DNA of 64,000 bases, taken from positions 17,072 through 81,071 of the forward strand of contig CAMLRA010000003.1 of the NCBI GenBank assembly GCA_946482325.1, given 5' to 3'. Positions 1 to 8,754 of this stretch are shown in pieces (positions within the stretch are counted from its first letter, which is position 1; the number at the start of each line of letters is the position of its first letter). Source of the stretch: an uncultured Chromatiaceae bacterium. GTDB lineage: Bacteria > Pseudomonadota > Gammaproteobacteria > Enterobacterales > Alteromonadaceae. The translations under genes were made by a program, and so were the position numbers. The notes beneath the pieces are model-generated. The model searched no databases. It was not told where the DNA came from and saw only the letters and a list, made by a program, of their open reading frames with translations.

Positions 1-407
1 GCGAGACCACAGGAACCGGTGCCGATAATAATGACGGCGCCATCGGCGCCTTTGTGCGCGCCAATGCAGGCAGTATGCAAATCAGTGGTCAGATGAAATT
101 CGGCAAACGGATGCTGCCATTCGGAAAATAACTGGAAATATTGCGGCATGTTGACACCGGCCAAGCCTGCGCCGGCGATCAGACGCGACATGTCATTAAA
201 AGTCATGCCAGCAGCCTGCAGTGCTTGCTGAGTGGCGGTCAGAATAGAATCCGTGGCGACTTTCATGCCGCGCAGTGGATTGGCCGGCCCACCAAGTCCT
301 TCGCCCAACAACCGGTCCGCGGCGTCAACGATCACGACCCGGCATTTGCTGCCACCGCCGTCTATGCCTAAATACAATGGGCTGTGCTGCCCTGCTTCGC
401 TACTCAT
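1..407 (-). CDS. nagK: N-acetylglucosamine kinase, BadF/BadG ATPase family (3' end outside window)
   Basis: Only the first 135 codons are in the window; the gene runs off the left edge. The N-terminus carries the sugar-kinase/ASKHA phosphate-binding strand GIDGGGSKC (residues 14-22). A second glycine-rich motif, IIIGTGSCG, lies at the cut end, as in proteobacterial GlcNAc kinases of the BadF/BadG/BcrA fold. The predicted reaction is cytoplasmic ATP-dependent phosphorylation of GlcNAc to GlcNAc-6-P. The ATG at 407 is preceded by GAGGGTG at a good distance. It is divergent from the hexosaminidase at 740 and shares with it a NagR-type operator at 497-512. GlcNAc specificity is inferred from context; other BadF sugar kinases are possible. 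Confidence 0.8.
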   Translation of the reverse strand, partial: MSSEAGQHSPLYLGIDGGGSKCRVVIVDAADRLLGEGLGGPANPLRGMKVATDSILTATQQALQAAGMTFNDMSRLIAGAGLAGVNMPQYFQLFSEWQHPFAEFHLTTDLHTACIGAHKGADGAVIIIGTGSCGL

Positions 408-496
408 CAAGCACCCTCGTTGCACACCTTGCGGCTGTCTGTGCCCTGTTCCCAGCCCCATTTTCAGCGCTGTTGAAAAAACCGGCATTTTTATTT

Positions 497-512
497 ATGA
501 CAGCGTTGTCAT
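497..512. promoter_or_regulatory. NagR-type operator, nagK/hexosaminidase divergent promoter
   Basis: ATGACA-GCGT-TGTCAT is an inverted repeat with perfect 6-bp arms and a 4-bp spacer. It matches the operators at 4738-4755 and 11518-11535 and fits the known NagR operator style of Alteromonadales GlcNAc regulons. Its right half supplies the -35 box of the plus-strand promoter, so binding should repress. Confidence 0.8.
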
Positions 513-533
513 TTTTTCAGTTCAGCATATAAT
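506..533 (+). promoter_or_regulatory. Sigma-70 promoter of the hexosaminidase gene
   Basis: TTGTCA at 506-511, a 16-bp spacer, then a perfect TATAAT at 528-533. Transcription should begin near 540, giving a leader of about 200 nt before the ATG at 740. The -35 box lies inside the NagR-type operator. Confidence 0.65.
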
Positions 534-540
534 AATTTTG

Positions 541-739
541 ACAAATAACAAGACCCCTGATTAAAAATCAGACTGGAAATTCACACAGCAGCTGCTGCTT
601 CCAGTGAAACAAAATAAAAATCAGCGAGTTAGGCCAGTCATCCTGTTGTAACGACTGAGCAGCATCGCTTAAAAAGGAACTGTGGTACCAGAGCGTGATA
701 ACACGCCCTAATGTACCACCTTTTGCAACAGGACTAATA
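541..739 (+). promoter_or_regulatory. Long structured 5' leader of the hexosaminidase mRNA
   Basis: No gene is seen in this stretch, but it holds several inverted repeats. CTGATT/AATCAG lies at 557-571. ACTGGAA/TTCCAGT at 572-605 encloses CAGCAGCTGCTG. Near the gene, CCTGTTG (642-648) can pair with CAACAGG (726-732), which overlaps the AGGA ribosome binding site at 730-733. Inside that pairing are GTGGTAC/GTACCAC (682-688/713-719) and GCGTG/CACGC (693-697/702-706). The pairings are read directly; a regulatory role is inference. Confidence 0.45.
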
Positions 740-3352
740 ATGAAGAACACGCAGGTCATTCCAGTCATATTTAGCGCAGCCTTGCTGTCGACTGCCCCAC
801 TGCAGGCCCATCAATTTAGTCGGCAGACAGAGCTGCAGGCATTTGCCGGCAATGCCCGCTTTGAAATGGCTGTTATCAGTAATTTTGCCGCCAAAGCCGG
901 CACATTCTCCGGGCAGCTCCGGCTCAACAACAAATCTGCACAAGCCCTCGCACCCGGCCTCGGCAACTGGCAGATTTATTTTCACTCCATTCGCAAATTA
1001 CAGCTGACCGCGCCGGCCGGACTGACCCTAGAACATGTACAAGGCGATTTGCACCGGCTGGCACCAACCAAGACCTTTACCGGTCTGGCCGCAGGCGCGG
1101 CTCTGACAATCGACATCAGCGGATCGCCCTATCTGGTGACCTACAGCGATTTTATGCCACGCGCTTTTATTGTTGCCGGCAAACTGCAGCCGGAAGTGTT
1201 CAGGAATACCGATACCGAAGATTTTAGTCAGTTTGTCGCGCCGTTGCGCCGTCCGGAGCAACTGTACCGCTATCAACAACCAGAGCCGGATTTATATAAA
1301 GTAGCCACAGCCCAGAGTCGTTTTCAGGACAACCTGGCTGTCAATGCACCTAGTACTGCCGACGTCAGTATCGCTGACCAGATCATCCCGACGCCCCGAC
1401 AGCAAAAGCTTCTCGGCGGCAAACTGCTGTTAGATCAACAGTGGACTATCCGTTTTCAGGGCCGGTTAAAAGCCGAAGCCGCTTATCTGCAGGATCGCTT
1501 GGGCCTCGCCGGTCTCGCGCTAAAAACTGTACCTGGGCTTGCGGATAAAAACACCAGACAAATCCAGCTCGTGGTTGACCCGGCGTTGACCACGCCGGAA
1601 AGTTACAGGTTACGCATAGCGGATAACCAGATTGAGATCCGCGGTGCCGATAACGCCGGTGTTTTTTATGGCCTGCAATCTTTATTGGCGCTGACACCGG
1701 CGCAGTTCAGCAGCATCAGTCTGGCGCAGCAGGACATTCAGGACAGCCCGCGTTATCGCTGGCGCGGTATGCATTACGATATGGCGCGCAATTTCCACGG
1801 CAAAGCGGTCACGTTGCGGCTGATAGAGCAGATGGCGCGGTACAAAATGAACAAGTTGCATCTGCACTTGACTGAAGATGAAGGTTGGCGGCTGGAGATC
1901 CCCGGGTTACCGGAGCTGACCGACATCGGCGCCCAGCGCTGTTTTGATTTAACTGAACAACGTTGTCTGCTGACTCAGCTTGGCACAGGGCCACATAAAT
2001 CAGGCTCTGGCAACGGTTTTTACACCCGCGACGATTTTATTGAAATTCTGAAATACGCCAACGCCCGCCATATTGAAGTGATCCCGGAAATTGATATGCC
2101 GGGCCACGCCCGCGCAGCGATTGTGGCCATGCAGGCGCGTTATCAGCGTTTACTGAAACAAGGTAAAAAAGCCGAAGCAGAGCAATATCTGCTCAGTGAT
2201 CCGGCGGATCAGTCGAAGTACATGACTGTGCAGAACTACACCGACAACTCGGTCAACGTCTGTATGGATTCCAGCTACGCCTTTATTGATAAAGTGGTGT
2301 ACGAACTGCAGCAAATGTACCGCGCAGCCGGCTTAAAACTGTCGACTTATCATATGGGTGGCGATGAAGTGGGCGCTGGCAGCTGGACCGCGTCACCGCA
2401 ATGTCAGGCACTGTTTGCCAAAGGCATTCCCGGCGTAGCCGGCGTCGCTGACCTCAAACCTTATTTTGTCAGTAAGGTCGCAGCCTTATTACATAGCCGT
2501 CAGCTGGCGCTGGGTGGCTGGGAAGATGGTCTGATGTATGACCCGGTGAATCCGTTTAACCGCGAACAGTTTGCCAATAAAAATGTGTATGCCAACGTCT
2601 GGGATAACATCTGGGAATGGGGTTATTCAGACCGCGCTTATCGACTGGCGAATGCAGGTTATCAGGTGGTGATGTCACACGGCACCCATTTATATCTGGA
2701 CCATCCAAATGAAACCCATCCGGACGAACGCGGCTATTATTGGGCGGCACGTTTCACTGACGCGAAGAAAGTCTTTGGTTATATGCCGGATGATGTCTAC
2801 GCCAACGCTGACAAAACCCGCAGCGGTGTTGTGATCAATGATTTGGAACATCTGGTCGGCCGTGCCTTGCCGAAATTGGAAAAGCCGGAAAATATTCTCG
2901 GGATGCAGGGCCAGGTCTGGTCAGAAACCATCCGCACGGCAGCGCAACTGGAAGAAATGGTCTATCCAAGGCTACTCCCTATCGCCGAACGTGCCTGGCA
3001 TAAAGCCGACTGGGAAGCAGACGCCAATGGCAACGCCGTCAAGCCACAGGCCCGCGATCAAGCTTGGCAGCAGTTTGCCCGCACCATGACGCAAAAGGAA
3101 CTGCCTAAACTGGGACAGGCCGGAGTGCAATATTATTTGCCGCCGGTGGGTGCCGAGATCAAAAACGGTGTGTTGTATGCCAACGTGGCCTATCCGGGGC
3201 TGACCATTGAGCTGAGTCTGGATGACGGTAAAAGCTGGAAACAGTATCAGGAGGCCATTCCAATCGCTGCTGGTACTGAAGTCAGACTGCGCAGCCGTGC
3301 CACTGATGGCCGTAGTAGCCGCGAGACGAAACTGCCGGAAGTTCAGCATTAA
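740..3352 (+). CDS. hex: Periplasmic beta-N-acetylhexosaminidase (chitobiase), GH20
   Basis: This 870-residue protein should cleave GlcNAc from the non-reducing end of chitooligosaccharides in the periplasm. The ATG at 740 is chosen because AGGA sits 6 bases upstream and a Sec signal peptide follows, with likely cleavage after LQA near residue 23. No lipobox is seen. Domain order follows bacterial chitobiases: an N-terminal carbohydrate-binding-like domain (about 25-185), a GH20b domain starting near 213, and a TIM-barrel catalytic domain from about 338. The barrel has the MGGDEVG motif with the catalytic Asp542-Glu543 pair. A small C-terminal beta domain (about 790-870) ends the protein. It is divergent from nagK under a shared NagR-type operator. 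Confidence 0.93.
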   Translation: MKNTQVIPVIFSAALLSTAPLQAHQFSRQTELQAFAGNARFEMAVISNFAAKAGTFSGQLRLNNKSAQALAPGLGNWQIYFHSIRKLQLTAPAGLTLEHVQGDLHRLAPTKTFTGLAAGAALTIDISGSPYLVTYSDFMPRAFIVAGKLQPEVFRNTDTEDFSQFVAPLRRPEQLYRYQQPEPDLYKVATAQSRFQDNLAVNAPSTADVSIADQIIPTPRQQKLLGGKLLLDQQWTIRFQGRLKAEAAYLQDRLGLAGLALKTVPGLADKNTRQIQLVVDPALTTPESYRLRIADNQIEIRGADNAGVFYGLQSLLALTPAQFSSISLAQQDIQDSPRYRWRGMHYDMARNFHGKAVTLRLIEQMARYKMNKLHLHLTEDEGWRLEIPGLPELTDIGAQRCFDLTEQRCLLTQLGTGPHKSGSGNGFYTRDDFIEILKYANARHIEVIPEIDMPGHARAAIVAMQARYQRLLKQGKKAEAEQYLLSDPADQSKYMTVQNYTDNSVNVCMDSSYAFIDKVVYELQQMYRAAGLKLSTYHMGGDEVGAGSWTASPQCQALFAKGIPGVAGVADLKPYFVSKVAALLHSRQLALGGWEDGLMYDPVNPFNREQFANKNVYANVWDNIWEWGYSDRAYRLANAGYQVVMSHGTHLYLDHPNETHPDERGYYWAARFTDAKKVFGYMPDDVYANADKTRSGVVINDLEHLVGRALPKLEKPENILGMQGQVWSETIRTAAQLEEMVYPRLLPIAERAWHKADWEADANGNAVKPQARDQAWQQFARTMTQKELPKLGQAGVQYYLPPVGAEIKNGVLYANVAYPGLTIELSLDDGKSWKQYQEAIPIAAGTEVRLRSRATDGRSSRETKLPEVQH

Positions 3353-3360
3353 GGCACAGA

Positions 3361-3389
3361 CAGCAGGCCGGTATCAAACCGGCCTGCTG
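3361..3389. terminator. Stem-loop between convergent genes
   Basis: CAGCAGGCCGGT and ACCGGCCTGCTG form a perfect 12-bp stem with a 5-nt loop between the hexosaminidase stop (3352) and the convergent oxidoreductase stop (3394). Neither strand has a clear T-run, so it is either a weak bidirectional terminator or an mRNA 3' protection stem. Confidence 0.5.
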
Positions 3390-3393
3390 CTAG

Positions 3394-4386
3394 TTAGCGG
3401 CTACCAGAGAGAATTTGCTGCATCACCGCAGTCGCACGCATGGCACTGTCGCCGGTGGATGGATGCTGCAATTCCCCGCGTAAATGGGCGGCGATATTGG
3501 CGACATGATATTGCTGAATATGTGCCGGATGCTCAATAAACACCGATTCTGTCACACCATCCACCGTTAACTGCAATGGGTCTTCCTGAAACACCGAAAA
3601 GCTGATATGGCCCAAACTACCGATGATTTCTACCGCATCGCGCCGGCCGTCCGTGCCAAAATGCCAGAAACCACTGCCGGTTGCGACACGCCCGCTGGCA
3701 TCAGGTGCAAACAACCACTGTGCGGTGACCGCATCTTCGGCGGTGTATAAGCCTTGCTGATTTAACGCCTGACCATGTACCTGCTGAATATCACCGAGTA
3801 AATACATCAATAAATCCAGACCATGACTGGCCAGATCAACAAAATAACCGCCACCGGCCTGCGCCGGATCAGTGCGCCAGTTAGCGGCGCCGGACAAATC
3901 CAGCGGATTCGGGCTGCGGCTGAAATTCCACTGTACATGACGCACAGTGCCAATCAGGCCGGCATCCAGCCATTGTTTGACTTGTAAAAACCGGGGCAGA
4001 CTACGCCGGTAATAGGCAACAAATAATGGCACGCCCGCTGCGTTAAAAGCCGCATTCATTTGCGCGCATTCATCCGCATTTAAAGCCATCGGCTTTTCGA
4101 CACAACAGATTTTGCCGGCGGCTGCGACTTTCAGCGCGTAAAACAGATGGCTGTCGGGCGGTGTAGCGATATAAACCGCATCGATAGCCGGGTCATTGAT
4201 CAAAGCATCAGCGTCGCTGTAACAGACCGGTACCTGATGACGACTGGCATAATCGGCGGCTTTTTCCGCGTCCCGGCGCATAACAGCTTGCACGGTAAAA
4301 CCCGCAGTTTGCTGATAGGCCGGGCCACTTTTGACTTCAGTGACGTTGCCACAACCTAAAATTCCCCAGCGAATGGTGTTGTTCAT
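3394..4386 (-). CDS. Gfo/Idh/MocA family NAD(P)-dependent oxidoreductase
   Basis: About 330 residues. An N-terminal Rossmann motif (GILGCGNV) is followed by the family's EKP motif (VEKPMALNADE near residue 100) and a C-terminal alpha/beta domain that would bind a sugar or cyclitol-like substrate. The substrate cannot be read from sequence. The start is uncertain: ATG at 4386 has a weak GAG upstream, while the in-frame ATG at 4398 has no ribosome binding site. A NagR-type operator overlapping a minus-strand promoter lies 340 bp upstream, so the gene probably belongs to the GlcNAc regulon. An intrinsic-terminator-like hairpin lies between that promoter and the gene. An amino-sugar-related dehydrogenase is plausible. 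Confidence 0.85.
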   Translation of the reverse strand: MNNTIRWGILGCGNVTEVKSGPAYQQTAGFTVQAVMRRDAEKAADYASRHQVPVCYSDADALINDPAIDAVYIATPPDSHLFYALKVAAAGKICCVEKPMALNADECAQMNAAFNAAGVPLFVAYYRRSLPRFLQVKQWLDAGLIGTVRHVQWNFSRSPNPLDLSGAANWRTDPAQAGGGYFVDLASHGLDLLMYLLGDIQQVHGQALNQQGLYTAEDAVTAQWLFAPDASGRVATGSGFWHFGTDGRRDAVEIIGSLGHISFSVFQEDPLQLTVDGVTESVFIEHPAHIQQYHVANIAAHLRGELQHPSTGDSAMRATAVMQQILSGSR

Positions 4387-4476
4387 CAGACAGCTCATGT
4401 TGATTTATTTTGGCAATTGACAGGTTCAAGCCCCTGCAGTCATGGACAGTTTAAGCAGCGGGAAACCTTTGCGGCA

Positions 4477-4509
4477 ATAAAAAAGCAGGACACTGAATTC
4501 AGTATCCTG
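4477..4509 (-). terminator. Intrinsic-terminator-like hairpin inside a leader
   Basis: On the minus strand, GCAGGATACTGAATTCAG begins a 26-bp near-perfect inverted repeat (4484-4509) with one mismatched pair, followed at once by TTTTTT (4478-4483). It lies downstream of the NagR-controlled promoter (start near 4718) and about 90 bp before the oxidoreductase start. No convincing gene ends here, so it could attenuate that gene or end a small RNA of about 240 nt. Confidence 0.6.
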
Positions 4510-4725
4510 CAAATACCCTTGGATAAGGATTGGCAAATAAAACACAACATCCGTGTGACTGGTCAGCCTGCAACACCAACTACCAATGTTACCGACTGCG
4601 ACAAGGGAGGCAACAGTGGCCACCAGTCGGGCCACTATCGTGCACCGGTATAAGGCCGCAACGCGTCCGCTTATGCCGGCTGGCCTGAGCACAAGTACCA
4701 CTGACTTTGTGTTCAGATTAAAACC

Positions 4726-4756
4726 ATCCTACCAATTAATGACAACGCTGTCATTA
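4726..4756 (-). promoter_or_regulatory. NagR-type operator overlapping a minus-strand promoter
   Basis: The palindrome TAATGACA-ACGC-TGTCATTA occupies 4737-4756 with perfect 8-bp arms and is the best copy in the window. Read on the minus strand, ATGACA (4754-4749) can serve as the -35 box, followed by a 17-bp spacer and TAGGAT (4731-4726) as the -10 box. Repressor binding would cover the -35 region. The rest of the 4387-4874 gap holds the hairpin at 4477-4509 and the halogenase terminator at 4827-4848. Confidence 0.75.
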
Positions 4757-4809
4757 GCAATTTGACGAATTTCCGGACATTTTTTTGACAATATAGTTGC
4801 GGCGCTCTC

Positions 4810-4848
4810 TTCCACCAAAATAACAACGCCGGCCTGAAAAGGCCGGCG
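4810..4848 (-). terminator. Terminator of the SapC-halogenase operon
   Basis: CGCCGGCC-TGAAAA-GGCCGGCG at 4827-4848 forms an 8-bp GC stem. On the minus strand it is followed by TTGTTATTTTGG. It lies just after the halogenase stop at 4875. Confidence 0.7.
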
Positions 4849-4874
4849 CTTCATCGGGAGCAGCGCGCTATGAT

Positions 4875-6386
4875 TCAGGCGCTGTTTTTGTTGTTATGCA
4901 GTTGCCGGATCCAGGCTTGTAACGGCAAAGTGCTGAAGACAGCATGTTTTGCCTGCTGGGCGACTTTGCCAAACAGTTCATCAAACTGCCGCTCTGGCGC
5001 CGTCGGTTGTAACTTTGGAAAGTGCCCCATACCATACAAAATAAACCGATAGTTTTCGTCGGTGAAAGTTGTCGAGAATGTGCCGGCTAAATCCATGTAT
5101 TCACAGACTTTATAGCGCCAGGCCGCCAGTTGCGTTTCCAAACCCGGACAATAAGCAGCTTTTGCCGCGGCGTCGCGCCAAAAGGCAGTGTCGTCCCGGT
5201 CGGTCAGACAATAATGCAACACGATAAACTGTTTTAAATCAGTGTAAAAACCATTCATCAGCCGATTATAGGAGTCCCGCACCGGTTGCGTCAGCTCGCT
5301 GCCGGCCAGGTGTGTCGATAACAGCCGCACGCCGAGGTTAATCAGATGCAGGCCAGTCGATTCCAGCGGTTCGATAAAACCACCGGCCAGCCCCACCGCA
5401 ATGCAGTTGCCGACCCAGAACTCTTTACGGCAACCCACTTTCATATCCAGGTGCGTGCATTTGAGCACGGCCGCAGCCGGGCCTAAATAGTCCCGCAGTT
5501 CCTGCTCGGCCTGCTCGCGGCTCAGGCGGGCACCATCATAGACATAACCGGTGCCCTGGCGATCGACCAGATCAATCTCCCAGACCCAGCCATTTGTTAA
5601 CGCGGTGGCTGTGGTATAAGGCTTTGGTTCGCCAGGCAGTTCCCGCTGAATAGCCACTGCTTTGTTGCAGGGTAAAGCGTCGGTAAAAGACTGCCAGTTA
5701 TCGGCTTTTAACGCTTCCATTAACAAGCCACGGAAGCCGGTACAGTCGATAAACACATCGGCGCTGAATTCGCCCTGATCGGTTTGCACTGACTGAATAT
5801 TGCCATCGCTGACTATCACGTCCGTCACTGTGGCGACGCTGTGGATCACACCGGCTTCGATGGCTTTTTTGCGCAGGAAACGCGCCATTTTCACCGCATC
5901 TAAGTGATAACCATAAGGCACCACGCCCTGATACGGCGGCGACTGCGGCGTTTTGGGACTATGGCCGCTGGCAATCAGGTGTGACGACAGACTGGCACCC
6001 TGGTCAAAACGTTCGAGTTCAAAACGCCGGTCGAGCAGCCAGCTGGTAGAGATATCCAAATCCATCGGCGGTTTCAGATGGTCAAACGGATGGAAGTACT
6101 GATGCATCTGGCCGTCGACCGGTTTCATCCAGTTTCTGAACATAATGCCGGTCTTAAAAGTGGCGTTGGTCGCTTCCAGCAGTTCCGCTTCGTCCAGGCC
6201 CATCGCTGCAAAAAAATAGCGGATGCTATGCACTGTCGCTTCGCCAACACCAATGATGCCGATGTCTTCGCTTTCAACGACCCGCACCTGCACCCGCGCT
6301 TGTTGCTGATTAAAATAGCGGTTCAGATAAATAGCGGTCATCCAGCCGGAAGAACCACCGCCAACAATACAGACAGATTTCATCAT
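4875..6386 (-). CDS. Flavin-dependent tryptophan-halogenase-family protein (copy 1)
   Basis: The 503-residue protein starts with the FAD-binding GGGSSGW motif (9-15). It keeps Lys78 in the ATFKTGIMFRNW segment, which by position matches the catalytic Lys of PrnA/RebH, and Glu342-Ser343 in EPLESTG, which matches their active-site Glu-Ser. The GWxWxIP motif is altered to GWVWEID (266-272), losing the Pro. Family knowledge: FADH2-dependent halogenation with HOCl relayed to Lys. Whether this member halogenates anything is unknown, and no biosynthetic cluster is nearby. It lies 14 bp downstream of copy 2, in the SapC operon of a chitooligosaccharide TonB receptor. Such TonB-SapC-halogenase sets recur in glycan-using proteobacteria. 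Confidence 0.88.
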   Translation of the reverse strand: MMKSVCIVGGGSSGWMTAIYLNRYFNQQQARVQVRVVESEDIGIIGVGEATVHSIRYFFAAMGLDEAELLEATNATFKTGIMFRNWMKPVDGQMHQYFHPFDHLKPPMDLDISTSWLLDRRFELERFDQGASLSSHLIASGHSPKTPQSPPYQGVVPYGYHLDAVKMARFLRKKAIEAGVIHSVATVTDVIVSDGNIQSVQTDQGEFSADVFIDCTGFRGLLMEALKADNWQSFTDALPCNKAVAIQRELPGEPKPYTTATALTNGWVWEIDLVDRQGTGYVYDGARLSREQAEQELRDYLGPAAAVLKCTHLDMKVGCRKEFWVGNCIAVGLAGGFIEPLESTGLHLINLGVRLLSTHLAGSELTQPVRDSYNRLMNGFYTDLKQFIVLHYCLTDRDDTAFWRDAAAKAAYCPGLETQLAAWRYKVCEYMDLAGTFSTTFTDENYRFILYGMGHFPKLQPTAPERQFDELFGKVAQQAKHAVFSTLPLQAWIRQLHNNKNSA

Positions 6387-6400
6387 TTTTGCTGACCTCT

Positions 6401-7951
6401 TCAGACTTTTTGCAAACCAAACTGGCGGATACGATTAAGCAATTCGCGGTGTGGCAGCAATTGCGACTGCAATTGCGCAGCTTTATGCCGGTAAAAACCA
6501 AACATCTGTGCGGCAAGCTCCGGCTGATTAAAGCGGTATTGCTGCTGGCTCAGATCAGTGCCGAATTGCATGCCGTACAGCACATACAGGTAATTTTCCA
6601 GATTAAAAATTTCTAATTTACTGTGGAAATCATAAGGCGTAGGCACCTGATGCGCCCATAACGCCAGATTATCCAGCAAACTTTGCGGGCAACTGGCCGG
6701 GTCGCGGTTATCACGCCAAAACGCCGAATCGTCGCGCTGCGACAGGAAATAGTGCAATTTGATAAAGTCGATGACTTTATCCCAGGCCGTGCGCACCCGT
6801 TGATTAAACCGCTCCGCCTGCAATGGCATCACGGCAGTGTGGGCCGGAAATGAATCTGCCAGCATGCGTGCTGTAGCGTCGTAGACCAACAGACCGGTGG
6901 CCTCCAGCGGTTCAACAAACCCCTGCGACAGGCCCAGCGCAATACAGTTGCGGTGCCAGAATTTCTCGCGGTAACCGACCTGCATCTCAATCCGGCGCGG
7001 CGTCAGATGATCAGCATCGCCTTTTAAATACTGTTTGAGCACGGCCAGCGCTTCATCGTCTGTGGTGTAACGGCTGGAATAAACATAACCCGTGCCACGC
7101 CGCTCGGCCAGACCGATATCCCAGATCCAGCCGGCTTGTTGTGCTGTCGCGATGGTGTAACAGGGAATAGGCGCTGCCGGGTCACGATATGGCACTTGCA
7201 CCGCCAACGCGCGATCGACAAACATCACATCGTTTTTCGGGATAAAAGGCACCTGACAGGCGTCGCCAATTAATAAAGCGCGAAACCCGGTACAATCAAT
7301 AAAAATATCGGCCGTCAGCTCGCCATGGCTGTCCGTCTGGATGGCAGCAATATCGCCGTTGTCAGCAAAACGTACAGCGCCGATATTGCCAAACAAATGG
7401 CGTACGCCGAGCTTTTGCGTCGCATGTTTGGTGAGCAAAGCGGCAAACTTGGCGGCATCAAGATGGTAAGCGTAATTGGTCAGGCCCTGAAACTCCGGCT
7501 GCAGCATGGTTTTAGGCCCAAAGCCACTGTCAGCCACCCGCCCCTGTACTGATACCGCATCGGCATATGAACAGTCCCCAGCCAGGCCCTGCAGCCAATA
7601 CGGCGTCAGGTCCAGCGTAGCCAGATCCGGATAATCAAACACATGATGGTAATAATTCGGGCTGGCTTGTCCAGGCGCTTTGACCCAGTCGACAAATTTG
7701 ATGCTTTGTTTAAAAGTGACGTCGCAGTCGCGGATAAATTCAGTTTCACTGATGCCCAGATACTGCAGGCTATGCCGAATCGCCGGCACTGTGCCCTCCC
7801 CCACACCGATGGTCGGAATATCTGCCGATTCAATCAGACAAATCTCAACACCTGTACCATCCGGTCTGTGCAGTTTTTTCGCCAGGTGGCAGGCGGCTAA
7901 CCAGCCGGCAGTGCCGCCACCAACGATCAATACTTTGCGGATCTGCTGCAT
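6401..7951 (-). CDS. Flavin-dependent tryptophan-halogenase-family protein (copy 2)
   Basis: This 516-residue paralogue of the next gene shares the FAD motif GGGTAGW (11-17), a Lys at 81 in VTFKQSIKFVDW and GWIWDIG (274-280) in place of GWxWxIP. At the active-site EPLESTG position it reads EPLEATG (Glu350, Ala351), so the Ser that follows the active-site Glu in PrnA-type enzymes is Ala. A GGAGG site precedes the ATG at 7951. The gene starts 11 bp after sapC and is followed 14 bp later by copy 1, so the three are co-transcribed. The two copies differ clearly in sequence, which argues against a recent duplication. Function is unknown; the call is to family only. Confidence 0.87.
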   Translation of the reverse strand: MQQIRKVLIVGGGTAGWLAACHLAKKLHRPDGTGVEICLIESADIPTIGVGEGTVPAIRHSLQYLGISETEFIRDCDVTFKQSIKFVDWVKAPGQASPNYYHHVFDYPDLATLDLTPYWLQGLAGDCSYADAVSVQGRVADSGFGPKTMLQPEFQGLTNYAYHLDAAKFAALLTKHATQKLGVRHLFGNIGAVRFADNGDIAAIQTDSHGELTADIFIDCTGFRALLIGDACQVPFIPKNDVMFVDRALAVQVPYRDPAAPIPCYTIATAQQAGWIWDIGLAERRGTGYVYSSRYTTDDEALAVLKQYLKGDADHLTPRRIEMQVGYREKFWHRNCIALGLSQGFVEPLEATGLLVYDATARMLADSFPAHTAVMPLQAERFNQRVRTAWDKVIDFIKLHYFLSQRDDSAFWRDNRDPASCPQSLLDNLALWAHQVPTPYDFHSKLEIFNLENYLYVLYGMQFGTDLSQQQYRFNQPELAAQMFGFYRHKAAQLQSQLLPHRELLNRIRQFGLQKV

Positions 7952-7962
7952 CTGCGCCTCCG

Positions 7963-8667
7963 TTACGCCAACTGGCTGATTTTCAGCGCCGCCAGCCGGT
8001 TCAGCTGATGTAGTGAGGTCAACTGCGCATAAATTGCCGGTAAAAAACCGCGCTGACGCAAATCGGCGAATACCTCAGTTGGCAACTGATTCAGTTTGGC
8101 CTCGCTGATGATATAAATGCCGTTCAACTGATGCTGCTGACCTTTTAAATCAAACTGGAAGCCTTGCGGTATCAGCAGTTCATGTTGTTGCAGCAGTTCA
8201 ACAAAAGCAGCTGTCACCTGCAACTGTTCAAAGCTTTGCAGTAATTGTTGCTTGCGTTTGGTCAGGTAAGGGGTTTCCTGTCCGCCACTGAACAAGGTTT
8301 CGCCGTCATTGACCTGCACCTGAGAAGCTGCGGTATTCAGGCCAATACTGAATTGATCCGGCTGTTGTGGATTGGCTAGCAGTACCAACGGATAGTTGGT
8401 GACTGCCTGCGGCAGGTAGTTCGGGCTGACAGTAGCTGTTGCATACAGATTCTCACCCGGCACTAAACCGGTTAAGGCCACAGCGCGGAATTGACCGGTT
8501 TCACTGTCTTTTACAAATACCAGCGCAAACTCAGTACTGGCACGGACAAACTCGTGCACTGAGACCGGGAATAAATGTTGTTTGGCAAATGGGGCAAAAC
8601 TACGGGATTCAGTTAAACGCACATGGGCATGGACATCAGGATGCAGGGCGACCACAGGTTGGCTCAT
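7963..8667 (-). CDS. SapC family protein
   Basis: A 234-residue protein of the SapC family, named after a Campylobacter surface-layer-associated protein. No signal peptide or membrane segment is visible, so cytoplasmic location is likely. The ATG at 8667 follows GAGGAG. It is first in the operon sapC-halogenase 2-halogenase 1 and lies 190 bp after the TonB receptor. That gap contains a terminator and a long stem-loop but no NagR-type operator, so expression probably depends on read-through from the receptor. SapC members repeatedly sit with TonB receptors and tryptophan-halogenase-like proteins. The biochemical role is unknown. Confidence 0.83.
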   Translation of the reverse strand: MSQPVVALHPDVHAHVRLTESRSFAPFAKQHLFPVSVHEFVRASTEFALVFVKDSETGQFRAVALTGLVPGENLYATATVSPNYLPQAVTNYPLVLLANPQQPDQFSIGLNTAASQVQVNDGETLFSGGQETPYLTKRKQQLLQSFEQLQVTAAFVELLQQHELLIPQGFQFDLKGQQHQLNGIYIISEAKLNQLPTEVFADLRQRGFLPAIYAQLTSLHQLNRLAALKISQLA

Positions 8668-8754
8668 ACTTCGGCTCCTCGGTAAATGGTGAAAACAGCA
8701 GCATGACAGGGATTGTGCCCTTTGCGAAGGGTGCAGTGCCGTGCCTTGCAGAAG

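Noticed and set aside
682..711. Nine-codon leader peptide (GTG at 682) in the hexosaminidase leader
   Set aside because: The AAGGA in front is only three bases from the GTG and the peptide has no codon run that would suggest attenuation.
4426..4701. 91-codon minus-strand frame in the leader of the oxidoreductase gene
   Set aside because: It begins at a GTG without a ribosome binding site and runs straight through the terminator-like hairpin; more likely non-coding.
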